From positions 1-37,429 of the forward strand of contig CAZRHJ010000015.1 in the NCBI GenBank assembly GCA_964600025.1: DNA of 37,429 bases, in the 5' to 3' direction. The position numbers were made by a program, and so were the translations under genes. The DNA is from JADFUS01 sp964600025. GTDB lineage: Bacteria > Bacteroidota > Bacteroidia > Bacteroidales > Rikenellaceae. Below are positions 24,613 through 33,088 of this stretch, piece by piece. The notes beneath the pieces were generated by a model, which saw nothing but the letters and a program-made list of their open reading frames with translations, made no database searches and was not told where the DNA came from. How positions within the stretch are numbered: position 1 is the first letter of the stretch; each line of letters starts with the position of its first letter.

Positions 24613-27600
24613 TTATTCGTATTGACTATTAATTTGCCAAGCATCACTTGTCGCAGAAATAGGCAATATCACAAAACTATACGATTGGTTGCGAGGAGTA
24701 ATAGTATATTCAGAGTGAATCTCTGCTCCCCAAGTATTATCACCACCCACACCTTGTTGTTTGTGGTCGATATTCAACCAAACCATATCTTTTTTGTAAA
24801 CAGAACCACCGTGGCGACGGAAACCCTGAGAATAAGGACGATACATAATATCTTCGATAGGGAAATTCCACGCCGAAACACTCAAAGGCTCGTTCAAATA
24901 CTTAACCATAAGTCCTTCTCCTTGTGCATTACGAAGTGTAAGCCAACGAACATCAGTTTTGTTTGCAGTCTCCTGTGCTCTCACATAAGGGTGGAATTGT
25001 TCCCAAACAGTAGCACTATACTCCCCTACCATAGCCGAAGTTTTACGGTCAATATAGTTTTCGTGAGGGCCACGACCAAACCAAGTCATATTATCATACT
25101 CAGCATTCAAAACTATACTCATACCTACACGAGGAATCATTGGCAACTGTAATTTACCAGCAACAAAATCATAATCAACTTTTACTGCACCTTGTGGCTC
25201 AATAGTATATTTTATATTCAATTTAGATTGTTGTTTTGCCATATCATAATTCACCTCTACAACAACCAAGTTGCCGTTTTGCAATGCTTTGATGCTCTCC
25301 ACCGTAATATCTTGTGCAGCAGTTTTCCAAGTTGCTAATTTTGTATCCATACGTGTCGGAACATCATTATCCGTTTGGGCTCTCCAAAAATTAGGGTGTA
25401 AACCTCTTTGCAACATTTCTTTACCGTTCACAACCAACGAAGATAAATCGCCAGTTTGTTTTGAGAAAACTATTTTTGACAATTCTGTACTAACAGAAAT
25501 ATTATCTGTATTCTCAACAAAAGAAACTTTTCCATTTGCAGAATAAGGCTGTGTAGGAAGTGCTTTGTCAAATAATTGGAACTGCTCGTAAGCAATCAAA
25601 TGCCCAGCTTTCACAAAATCTTCTGTTTCACGTTGAGTAGCATATACATTCAAGAAATACTCAACTGAGGTTTGTCTTTCGAATGGTTCAATATTCAAAG
25701 CAACTTGACGAGATTGGAAAGCGTCCAAACCTTTGACTGTAAAATTATCCGACTGAATAATTTTGCCATTAGCCATCAGCTCCCATTTGAAATCATATTT
25801 GTCAAGACTAATAAAATGGTTATGATTAGTTATCTCGATAGAGTTAAGTGAGAAAGGCACAAGTTTGAAATAAATAGGTTGATAAACCTTTTTAACCTCT
25901 GCAATATGAGGGTGCAAAGTTCTATCGGCAGCAACAAGTCCATTAGCACAGAAATTCGAGTCGTTTACCACTCCAACAAATCCCATATCACCACCATAAG
26001 CCCAAATATCTCTACCATCTTTATCTTTTTTAGCAAAAGTTTGATCTACCCAGTCCCAAATAAATCCTCCTTGCAACTGTTCGTATTTGTAAATCAAGTC
26101 CCAATAATCCTGTAAGTTACCAACACTATTACCCATTGCGTGAGCATATTCACACAAGATTAATGGACGAGTTTGGCGTTTGTTAGCGTGTTCACGCAAA
26201 TGATAAATACGTGCATACATTGGGCAATAAATATCCGAAACACCTGTACGACGTGAACCTTCATATTGAACAGGACGAGATGTATCACGTTTTTTAGTCC
26301 AGTTATAAAGTGTTTCAAAATGTTTGCCATAACCAGATTCGTTACCCAAAGACCAAACAACAATAGAGGCATAGTTTTTGTCTCTTTCAACCATTCCGTG
26401 CATACGCTCCTCAAAAGGCTTAATCCACTCTGGGGTATTTGCCAAAGTTCCTTCTTTGGTGTAGTCCATACCGTGACTTTCGATATTTGCTTCATCAACC
26501 AAATAAAGACCATATCTATCACACAATTCATACCATTTTTCGATATTTGGATAGTGAGAGTTACGCACCGCATTGATATTGTGTTGTTTCATCAACTCAA
26601 TATCTTTAATCATACTTTCCTCCGACACGCTACGACCACTTGAAGGATTATGTTCGTGACGATTTACTCCTCTAAAAATAACAGCTTTACCATTAATTAA
26701 ATGTTGTCCATTAAAAATCTCAGAGGTTCTGAAACCAATTTTATGACTAAATGCTTCCAAAGGTTTGCCATCAACATCAAAACTCTCTACAACCAAAGTG
26801 TATAAGTTAGGAGTTTCGGCAGTCCAAGGTTTTGCATTTTCAATTAATTTCTCGAACATTGGAGCATTATTCTGTTCATCAAACTTAGCCTCTGATGCAA
26901 AAACTTCATTATCTGCATCAATCAAACGTATTTTAACACTACCCTCACCAATAGTTTTAAGAGTAAGTTTGAAATCTCCGTCTTTGTAATTATTAATCAA
27001 AGGAAATTTAGCATCAAAATCCCAAACACGAGATTTTGTACGAGCAAGTATTTTAACATCACGCTCTATACCAGAATATCTCCAATAATCTTGACACTCC
27101 AAATACGAACCGTCGCTATAACGATATACCTCTACTGCCAAAGTGTTTTTGCCAGATTTAAGATATTTAGTAATATCAAATTCAGCTGGCAAGCGACTAT
27201 CTTCGCTATATCCAACCTCTTTACCATTTACCCAACAATAAAATGCGGATTCAACTCCACCAAATCTCAAAATAATATCTTTACCTTTCCAATTCGAAGG
27301 AACTGTAAAAGTAGTAACATAAGAGCCAACTGGATTGTAGTCAGTCGGAACGAAAGGAGGGTTTGGAGGAAAAGGATAAGCCACATCTGTGTAGATTGGA
27401 GAATCAAAACCTTGTAATTCCCAACTTCCTGGAACAATTATATCATTCCATTTTTTTGTATTATATCCAACTTTGTAAAAATCACTTGGACGAGAGGCTG
27501 GATTCTTAGAATAATTAAATTTCCATACCCCGTTCAATGATTTTTCTCTTTCCGAAATGCTTTTTTGTAGTGCTAATTCTGCTGATTTATACACTTCAAA

Positions 27601-27711
27601 ATGAGCGTGAAAAGGCATCGTATTAACCTTGTTAATAGATGGATTTTGCCAATTTTGTGCAAACGAATTAATTGCAAATAAAACTGCGAAAAAAGTCAAA
27701 ATTTTTCTCAT
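24613..27711 (-). CDS. lacZ: Secreted beta-galactosidase, glycoside hydrolase family 2
   Basis: A 1032-residue GH2 enzyme of the LacZ type with a signal peptide (residues 1-19, ending NSFA before QNW), so it acts in the periplasm or outside. Order of domains: jelly roll (about 50-225), immunoglobulin-like (about 228-330), TIM barrel (about 335-625), a second beta domain and the C-terminal Bgal small-chain domain (about 745-1030). Acid/base Glu458 lies in VVWSLGNESGYG, and nucleophile Glu521 in LILCEYAHAMGNS. The hydrolysis of beta-galactosides is well supported; the natural glycan is not. It starts 10 bp after the lysine exporter gene, so it is probably co-transcribed with it. No SusC/SusD pair is nearby. 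Confidence 0.95.
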   Translation of the reverse strand: MRKILTFFAVLFAINSFAQNWQNPSINKVNTMPFHAHFEVYKSAELALQKSISEREKSLNGVWKFNYSKNPASRPSDFYKVGYNTKKWNDIIVPGSWELQGFDSPIYTDVAYPFPPNPPFVPTDYNPVGSYVTTFTVPSNWKGKDIILRFGGVESAFYCWVNGKEVGYSEDSRLPAEFDITKYLKSGKNTLAVEVYRYSDGSYLECQDYWRYSGIERDVKILARTKSRVWDFDAKFPLINNYKDGDFKLTLKTIGEGSVKIRLIDADNEVFASEAKFDEQNNAPMFEKLIENAKPWTAETPNLYTLVVESFDVDGKPLEAFSHKIGFRTSEIFNGQHLINGKAVIFRGVNRHEHNPSSGRSVSEESMIKDIELMKQHNINAVRNSHYPNIEKWYELCDRYGLYLVDEANIESHGMDYTKEGTLANTPEWIKPFEERMHGMVERDKNYASIVVWSLGNESGYGKHFETLYNWTKKRDTSRPVQYEGSRRTGVSDIYCPMYARIYHLREHANKRQTRPLILCEYAHAMGNSVGNLQDYWDLIYKYEQLQGGFIWDWVDQTFAKKDKDGRDIWAYGGDMGFVGVVNDSNFCANGLVAADRTLHPHIAEVKKVYQPIYFKLVPFSLNSIEITNHNHFISLDKYDFKWELMANGKIIQSDNFTVKGLDAFQSRQVALNIEPFERQTSVEYFLNVYATQRETEDFVKAGHLIAYEQFQLFDKALPTQPYSANGKVSFVENTDNISVSTELSKIVFSKQTGDLSSLVVNGKEMLQRGLHPNFWRAQTDNDVPTRMDTKLATWKTAAQDITVESIKALQNGNLVVVEVNYDMAKQQSKLNIKYTIEPQGAVKVDYDFVAGKLQLPMIPRVGMSIVLNAEYDNMTWFGRGPHENYIDRKTSAMVGEYSATVWEQFHPYVRAQETANKTDVRWLTLRNAQGEGLMVKYLNEPLSVSAWNFPIEDIMYRPYSQGFRRHGGSVYKKDMVWLNIDHKQQGVGGDNTWGAEIHSEYTITPRNQSYSFVILPISATSDAWQINSQYE

Positions 27712-27721
27712 ATTATAATAT

Positions 27722-28324
27722 TTAAATTGTTGCTAAAAAAGTAACTAAAAGTGGCACTGTTAATTCAAGTACCAAACCGTGAAAAATTGAAATTATAACA
27801 AACTCACTGCCAGAGAATTTGGCAATAATAGGCAAAAGAGTATCAAGACTTGTTGCTCCTGCCGAAGAAATTACAGATAATTTACCAAAATACCTAACCA
27901 AAAGAGGTGCTGCCAAGATAGTAAAAATCTCTCGTATTATATTTGAAACCAAAGCAATAGTTCCAACTTCTGCTCCTCTATATTCGGTCAGAATTATGCT
28001 TGACAATGAATAATAGCCAAAACCAGAGGCTATTCCCAAAATATCTCGCAATTCCACTCCAAACACAAGTGGACTCACTATCAAAGCTCCAAGTAAAGTA
28101 CCTAATATTGTTCCAATAGGGAGCAAAATAACTTTAAAATCCTGTGTTTTGAGAGCATTCAAAGCATTTTTATCACAGCCAATTCCAATACCTACCGTAA
28201 ACATTAGGCAGTATAGGACATACATACTAATATCACTCTCAACTATAAATTCAAGCTGGTCGATGCTCAAACCAAGTACTACGCCGAGAACGAAAAACCC
28301 GACAATTATTAAACTTCCTTTCAT
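27722..28324 (-). CDS. lysO: LysO-family lysine exporter, large (C-terminal) part
   Basis: A 200-residue membrane protein of the LysO/DUF340 family. I start it at the ATG at 28324 (MKGSLIIVGFFVLG), which overlaps the stop of the upstream part as TAATG; a start at 28378 would only add a hydrophilic stretch inside the neighbour. About six or seven membrane segments are visible. Conserved family segments include IASGFGYYSLSSIILTEYRG and AGATSLDTLLPII. E. coli LysO is one 299-residue chain; here 91 plus 200 residues cover the same length. The function as L-lysine exporter follows from the family. It is followed 10 bp later by lacZ. Confidence 0.88.
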   Translation of the reverse strand: MKGSLIIVGFFVLGVVLGLSIDQLEFIVESDISMYVLYCLMFTVGIGIGCDKNALNALKTQDFKVILLPIGTILGTLLGALIVSPLVFGVELRDILGIASGFGYYSLSSIILTEYRGAEVGTIALVSNIIREIFTILAAPLLVRYFGKLSVISSAGATSLDTLLPIIAKFSGSEFVIISIFHGLVLELTVPLLVTFLATI

Positions 28325-28599
28325 TATTTCTGCTTGTTTTTGAAAAGTTTTGTGTAAATAAAATATGCAAATATGCAACTTCCCAAAATCGAAGCCATAG
28401 TAATTATAAGTGCATTCAGTCCAAGAGTTGCAAGATTAGACATAATTTCTTTGTTTGCACCAACAGCAATTCCCAAAATCAACAAAAGCAAATAAATTAC
28501 CACAGTCATTACTTTTGAAACCACATTGGGTTTGATTTTAGACCTAAACAAATAGCCTATTATAACACCCAAGACTATTATCCCAATTATTTTAAACAT
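28324..28599 (-). CDS. LysO-family lysine exporter, small (N-terminal) part
   Basis: A 91-residue protein with three hydrophobic segments (about 2-17, 31-48 and 57-82), the N-terminal third of single-chain LysO. Its core LILGIAVGANKEIMSNLATL resembles FTVGIGIGCDKNALNALKTQ in the downstream protein, which points to an internal repeat in the family. The stop codon overlaps the start of the large part by one base, so equal and coupled synthesis is likely. The split is usual in Bacteroidota and should not be read as a frameshift. Promoter at 28646-28676. Confidence 0.85.
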   Translation of the reverse strand: MFKIIGIIVLGVIIGYLFRSKIKPNVVSKVMTVVIYLLLLILGIAVGANKEIMSNLATLGLNALIITMASILGSCIFAYFIYTKLFKNKQK

Positions 28600-28645
28600 A
28601 TAAGAACTTTGAGTTAAATAAAAAACATTAATGTATTAATCCTCA

Positions 28646-28676
28646 CAAAGATAGAGTTTTTTTACAATAAAACAAT
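28646..28676 (-). promoter_or_regulatory. Promoter of the lysO-lacZ unit
   Basis: On the minus strand ATTG (28673-28676), 19 nt, TATCTTTG (28646-28653). The -7 element is a full match. It lies in the 265-bp gap between divergent lysO and relA genes. Confidence 0.6.
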
Positions 28677-28751
28677 AGTTTAAAAAAAAATCAAACATAA
28701 ATTTTATCGTAAGAAAAACTATAAAAAACACGCAATTAATTAGCGTAATTA

Positions 28752-28783
28752 TTTGTTATATATATAAAAAAATATTACTTTCG
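28752..28783 (+). promoter_or_regulatory. Promoter of the relA unit
   Basis: TTTG (28752-28755), 20 nt, TACTTTCG (28776-28783; one mismatch to TAnnTTTG). The predicted leader is about 85 nt. Confidence 0.5.
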
Positions 28784-28873
28784 CAAAGTATAGTGCTATG
28801 TTTTATTTAGAACAAAATAGAATACAAAAAATAGTACTAAAAATACCAGATAAATAACTAAAATTTGAGTACA

Positions 28874-31015
28874 ATGGAAGTTATAGCAAGATTTCGAGAG
28901 TTATTTCTCGACAAATATGGAGAGATATCAAAGGACAGTTTAGATAAAGCATTAGACATTGCCACAAAATCACTCGGAGACAGAAAAAGATACAACGGCG
29001 ACCCATTTATTTATCACGCACTTGGCGTTGCAACAATACTTATAAAAGACCTGCATATGGGGACTACAAGTGTTATTGCTGCTATCTTGCACGATGTTGT
29101 CAGAAATTTTCCAGAAAGGTTAGACGAAATAGAAGAGCTTTTTGGCACAAGAGTACGCGAAACCCTTATGGGAATGAACAATATTTCTAATATCGAAACA
29201 AACCATAATTCGGCACAAGTAGAACACTTCAAAAATTTAATTGTTTCGTACTCTACAAACCCTCGTATCATTTTGCTAAAATTGGCAGATAGATTGGAGG
29301 TTATGCAGAATTTAGCAGATTTTCCACAAGATGTTAAAGAGAAAAAAGCGTGGGAAAGTTTGCATATTTATTCACAAATTGCACATAAACTTGGTCTGTA
29401 TGGCATCAAAAACGAGATGGAAGAAGTATCTCTTAGCTATCTCGAACCAGATGAATACAAGCACATCAAAAATAAATTAAAAGAAAACGAACAAGAACAA
29501 GCCGATTTCATTGAAAGATTTTGCACCCCAATACGCAAGAAATTAGACCTTAACCGCATAGAATACAAAATTAAAGGACGAACTAAGTCTATATATTCTA
29601 TATGGAAGAAAATGCGTAAACAAAAAATTTCATTTGAAGAGGTTTACGACATATCTGCAATTCGTATCATTTTGGATACTCCAATCGAAGCCGAAAAAGC
29701 AATGTGTTGGTTGTGTTTTTCTATCGTTACGGATTTCTATAAACCAAACCCAGACCGTATGAGAGATTGGATTTCTATCCCAAAATCAAACGGTTATGAA
29801 TCCCTACACACTACCGTTGTAACAGAAGAAGGCAAATGGGTAGAGGTGCAGATTAGAACCAAACGTATGGACGAGATTGCCGAGTGTGGTATTGCTGCAC
29901 ACTGGCGTTACAAAGGGGTTAAGGACGACAAAGAATGGTTGGAAAGACTACGTGAGGTTATCGAATCTGTCAAAATTGACGGCGACACATTGGCATTTGA
30001 CTCAGAAATAGACACATCTACAAAAGAAATATTTGTGTTTACTCCAAACGGAGATATTCGCAAATTGCCACTTGGAGCAACTCTATTGGATTTTGCTTAC
30101 GACATACATAGCCAAATTGGAAACCAATGCGTTGGGGGTAAAATCAACAACAAAAACGTAAATATACGTGAAGTGTTAAACAACGGAGATTTAGTTGAAG
30201 TAAAGACAAGCAAAAACCAAACTCCAAAATTAGATTGGTTAAACAGTGTTGTTACTTCAAAAGCGAAAAGCCGTATTAAAGCATACCTTAGAGAACAGGA
30301 AGTTAAACAAACAGAAGAAATAAAAGACGAATTAGAGCGTAAAATCAAAAATTGGAAACTTGCTATTTCGTTTGATGAAGCACTTACAATACTTTGTAAA
30401 TACTATAAAGTAAAAACAGGTTCGGAGCTTTATCAACAATTAGAAAGCGAAGAAATTTCTATGCTCGAAGCAAAAGACGTTCTTCATAAATTTATAAACA
30501 AGGAGCTTAGCCTTAAAACAAGCGAAGAAAAAACACAAAAAATCACTGAAACTCGTTCTAACTCGACAGATGATATTTTGATGGTTGATAATGATATTAC
30601 AAATATAAAATATAACTTTGCAAAATGTTGTAATCCTATATATGGAGATAGCATCAAAGGCTTTATTACAGTACTTAATGGTATCACTATTCACCAGAGC
30701 GACTGTGTTAATTTAGCTCACTTAGAGGCACGATACCCATACCGAGTAATGGAGGCAAAATGGACTGACGAACACAACAAAGGAGTATTTATGGCAAAAA
30801 TTGCTATATATAGCGACAATATTTTGGGCTTAGAATCCGATATTAAAGATATAGCACAAGACTTAAATATTGCACTACGTGGAATTAAATCTTCTCCACA
30901 AGGCAAACAAACCTATACAGAGGTACAGATAGAAGTTCCAAACAAAAACGTTTTGTCGTCAATGGAATACCTACTGAAAAATATAAAAGGAGTAAATAGA
31001 GCATTTAGACTATAA
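28874..31015 (+). CDS. RelA/SpoT-family (p)ppGpp synthetase with degenerate HD site
   Basis: A 713-residue long RSH protein. Order: HD domain (about 1-190), synthetase domain (about 225-350, with GRTKSIYSIWKKM, NGYESLHT and EVQIRT), TGS (about 384-445), helical region, conserved-cysteine domain (FAKCCNPIYGD near 583) and ACT (about 637-713). The metal ligands of the HD site are kept (YHALG, the ILHD pair, KLADRL), but the hydrolase motif HDxxED reads HDVVRN, and the HN after KLADRL is EV. This suggests a synthetase with little or no hydrolase activity, a RelA-like role, needing a partner hydrolase elsewhere. The ATG at 28874 is chosen; a TTG at 28865 would add three residues. Confidence 0.92.
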   Translation: MEVIARFRELFLDKYGEISKDSLDKALDIATKSLGDRKRYNGDPFIYHALGVATILIKDLHMGTTSVIAAILHDVVRNFPERLDEIEELFGTRVRETLMGMNNISNIETNHNSAQVEHFKNLIVSYSTNPRIILLKLADRLEVMQNLADFPQDVKEKKAWESLHIYSQIAHKLGLYGIKNEMEEVSLSYLEPDEYKHIKNKLKENEQEQADFIERFCTPIRKKLDLNRIEYKIKGRTKSIYSIWKKMRKQKISFEEVYDISAIRIILDTPIEAEKAMCWLCFSIVTDFYKPNPDRMRDWISIPKSNGYESLHTTVVTEEGKWVEVQIRTKRMDEIAECGIAAHWRYKGVKDDKEWLERLREVIESVKIDGDTLAFDSEIDTSTKEIFVFTPNGDIRKLPLGATLLDFAYDIHSQIGNQCVGGKINNKNVNIREVLNNGDLVEVKTSKNQTPKLDWLNSVVTSKAKSRIKAYLREQEVKQTEEIKDELERKIKNWKLAISFDEALTILCKYYKVKTGSELYQQLESEEISMLEAKDVLHKFINKELSLKTSEEKTQKITETRSNSTDDILMVDNDITNIKYNFAKCCNPIYGDSIKGFITVLNGITIHQSDCVNLAHLEARYPYRVMEAKWTDEHNKGVFMAKIAIYSDNILGLESDIKDIAQDLNIALRGIKSSPQGKQTYTEVQIEVPNKNVLSSMEYLLKNIKGVNRAFRL

Positions 31016-31044
31016 ATTTTAATATTAATTAAAAAAATTAAAAA

Positions 31045-31953
31045 ATGGACACTAATAATTCATCAAACTTAGGCTCACCACAGCAGCCTATAAGCCCTAA
31101 CAAAGGCTACAAACTTATCATTATTATTTTGGCTGCCTTGGTATTGGTAGTTTCAGGATTATTTCTTCTAAATATTAATGATTTGAAAGAAGCAAACCAA
31201 ATTCTTAACGACGAGAAAATTTCTTTGAGCGAAGAATTAACTCTTGCGGTAGATGATTTAAATAACATTAAAACCGAAAACGATTCTATTAATTTATCCC
31301 TTGATATTCAGAAACACAAAGCAGACTCACTTTTGAATGCACTTAAAAAAGAAAGAAATTTCAGCCGTTCAAAAATCAGAAAGTATGAGAAAGAACTTGG
31401 AACTTTGCGTTCTATTATGAAACGTTATGTATATCAAATCGACTCCCTTAACACTGCAAACAAAACACTTTCTAAGGAAAACATTCAGTACCGTGCCGAA
31501 CTAAAAAGAACTGCACTTAGAGCAGATGCAGCAGAAGAACAAACACAAGAATTATCTGCAAAACTTCGCAAAGGTTCGTTGATTAATGCACGTGATATTT
31601 CATTATTGGTATCTCGCAAACCAAACGGTTCAATGACAAGAGCTCAAAGAGCAAAATCTATGAGAATTGACTTTACATTGTCTGCAAACCAAATTGCACT
31701 ACCTGGCGAAAGAGCTGTTTATGCACGTGTAATTACACCAGAGGGCTATCCTCTTGCTGAAAGTTCATCTTCACTATTTGATTTTGAAGGCGAAAAACTG
31801 ACATTTACTGCCGCTCGTGATATTGACTACCAAAATGATGATTTGAAAGTTAGTTTGTACTATGATTGCAAAGACCTTAAAGCAGGTAAATATATAGTAG
31901 AGGTTTATATGGACAACTTGATTGTAGGTTCAAACACTATCGCTTTAAAATAA
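31045..31953 (+). CDS. Membrane-anchored coiled-coil protein of unknown function
   Basis: A 302-residue protein. The N-terminal 22 residues are polar and proline-rich, followed by one transmembrane helix (about 23-43), a long heptad-like coiled coil (about 48-180, rich in K, E, L and N) and a C-terminal region (about 180-302) of predicted beta character ending in YIVEVYMDNLIVGSNTIALK. The layout suggests a cytoplasmic tail with the coiled coil in the periplasm. I do not recognise a named family. It lies 29 bp after relA, probably on the same transcript, and a strong terminator follows. An envelope-spanning or scaffold role is possible but only inferred. Confidence 0.8.
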   Translation: MDTNNSSNLGSPQQPISPNKGYKLIIIILAALVLVVSGLFLLNINDLKEANQILNDEKISLSEELTLAVDDLNNIKTENDSINLSLDIQKHKADSLLNALKKERNFSRSKIRKYEKELGTLRSIMKRYVYQIDSLNTANKTLSKENIQYRAELKRTALRADAAEEQTQELSAKLRKGSLINARDISLLVSRKPNGSMTRAQRAKSMRIDFTLSANQIALPGERAVYARVITPEGYPLAESSSSLFDFEGEKLTFTAARDIDYQNDDLKVSLYYDCKDLKAGKYIVEVYMDNLIVGSNTIALK

Positions 31954-31974
31954 TAAAGCGAAATAAATATTTAT

Positions 31975-32011
31975 AATCGGCGTATTATCCCATACGCCGA
32001 TTTATTTTTTT
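31975..32011 (+). terminator. Terminator of the relA unit
   Basis: An 11-bp stem AATCGGCGTAT/ATACGCCGATT with a 6-nt loop, followed by TATTTTTTTAAT. It lies 21 bp after the stop of the coiled-coil gene and separates that unit from rpoD. Confidence 0.9.
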
Positions 32012-32121
32012 AATCATTTCATTTTTAGTGGATAGTAGTATTTTCAAAATTAAATGAAACTTTTTTAGATGATTTACGTTATATAGATGATTTGATGTAA
32101 ATTAAAGAAATTATATATAGA

Positions 32122-32982
32122 ATGAGACAATTAAAAATTACAAAATCTATCACAAATAGAGAAAGTGCTTCTCTTGACAAATTCTTACAAGAAATTGGTA
32201 GAGAAGAACTTATCACTGTTGAAGAAGAGGTAGAATTAGCCCAGAGAATCCGCAAAGGCGACCAAAAAGCCTTAGAAAAACTTACTTGTGCAAATTTACG
32301 TTTCGTGGTTTCTGTGGCAAAACAATACCAAAATCAAGGTTTAAGTCTTCCCGACCTTATTAACGAGGGAAACTTGGGACTTATCCGTGCAGCAGAAAAA
32401 TTTGATGAAACAAGAGGTTTTAAATTTATTTCTTATGCAGTTTGGTGGATTAGACAATCAATTCTACAAGCATTGGCTGAGCAATCTCGTATTGTTAGAC
32501 TACCACTTAACCAAGTAGGTTCGCTAAACAAGATTAATAAAGCTCTTGCAAGATTTGAACAAGAACACGAGCGTACTCCTTCGCCAGAAGAATTAGCAAA
32601 AGAATTAGACCTTCCAAAAGAAAAAATCACAGATACCCTAAGAGTTTCAGGACGCCACGTATCAGTTGATGCACCATTTGCAGAAGGTGAAGATAATAGT
32701 CTTTTGGACGTACTTGTAAATAGCGACTCTCCAAATGCAGACCGTGGTTTGATTAACGAATCACTTTCGACAGAGGTAGAAAGAGCTTTGGCAACACTTA
32801 CTGAGCGTGAACGTGATATTATCAAATATTTCTTTGGTATTGGTTGTGCAGAAATGACTCTCGAAGAAATTGGAGATAAATTTGAACTTACAAGAGAACG
32901 TGTTAGACAGATTAAAGAGAAAGCTGTTCGCAGACTTCGCCACACTCAACGTAGCAAACTCCTTAAATCATACTTAGGATAA
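32122..32982 (+). CDS. rpoD: Primary RNA polymerase sigma factor RpoD/SigA
   Basis: A 286-residue sigma-70 group 1 factor in the short form typical of Bacteroidota, without region 1.1 and the non-conserved insert. Region 1.2 covers about residues 16-45, region 2 about 52-121 (with LPDLINEGNLGLIRAAEKFD and FISYAVWWIRQSI), region 3 about 130-200 and region 4 about 215-275 (helix-turn-helix LEEIGDKFELTRERVRQIKE). It should recognise the TTTG/TAnnTTTG promoters found through this window. A clear promoter of its own was not found in the 120 bp upstream. It converges on guaA, sharing a bidirectional terminator. Confidence 0.96.
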   Translation: MRQLKITKSITNRESASLDKFLQEIGREELITVEEEVELAQRIRKGDQKALEKLTCANLRFVVSVAKQYQNQGLSLPDLINEGNLGLIRAAEKFDETRGFKFISYAVWWIRQSILQALAEQSRIVRLPLNQVGSLNKINKALARFEQEHERTPSPEELAKELDLPKEKITDTLRVSGRHVSVDAPFAEGEDNSLLDVLVNSDSPNADRGLINESLSTEVERALATLTERERDIIKYFFGIGCAEMTLEEIGDKFELTRERVRQIKEKAVRRLRHTQRSKLLKSYLG

Positions 32983-32989
32983 TTTTGCA

Positions 32990-33047
32990 AACAGCAAAAT
33001 ATTCTAAGAGTTTCGAGTTTATTAGGAGCTTGTCGCTTTTCCGAAAA
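32990..33047 (-). mobile_element. Fragment of a MITE-like repeat in reverse orientation (copy E)
   Basis: On the minus strand it reads GACAAGCTCCTAATAAACTCG, CTCTTAGAATATTTTGC, matching the left half of the long form (ACAAGCCACCAATAAACTCGG, CTCTTAGGATATTTTGC; each given in part). The right half and both inverted ends are missing. It lies between the rpoD stop and the shared terminator, on the guaA strand. Confidence 0.6.
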
Positions 33048-33084
33048 AAAATGTTTGATGAGTAAACTCATCAAACATTTTTTA
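33044..33084. terminator. Bidirectional terminator between rpoD and guaA
   Basis: ATGTTTGATGAGT and its exact complement form a 13-bp stem (33051-33078), flanked by A7 on the left and T6 on the right, so it works for both converging genes. It ends 5 bp before the guaA stop. Confidence 0.9.
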
Positions 33085-33088
33085 TTTT

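Noticed and set aside
28324..28599. Frameshifted lysO gene
   Set aside because: The two parts overlap cleanly as TAATG, both have sound starts and membrane segments, and the two-gene form is usual in this phylum.
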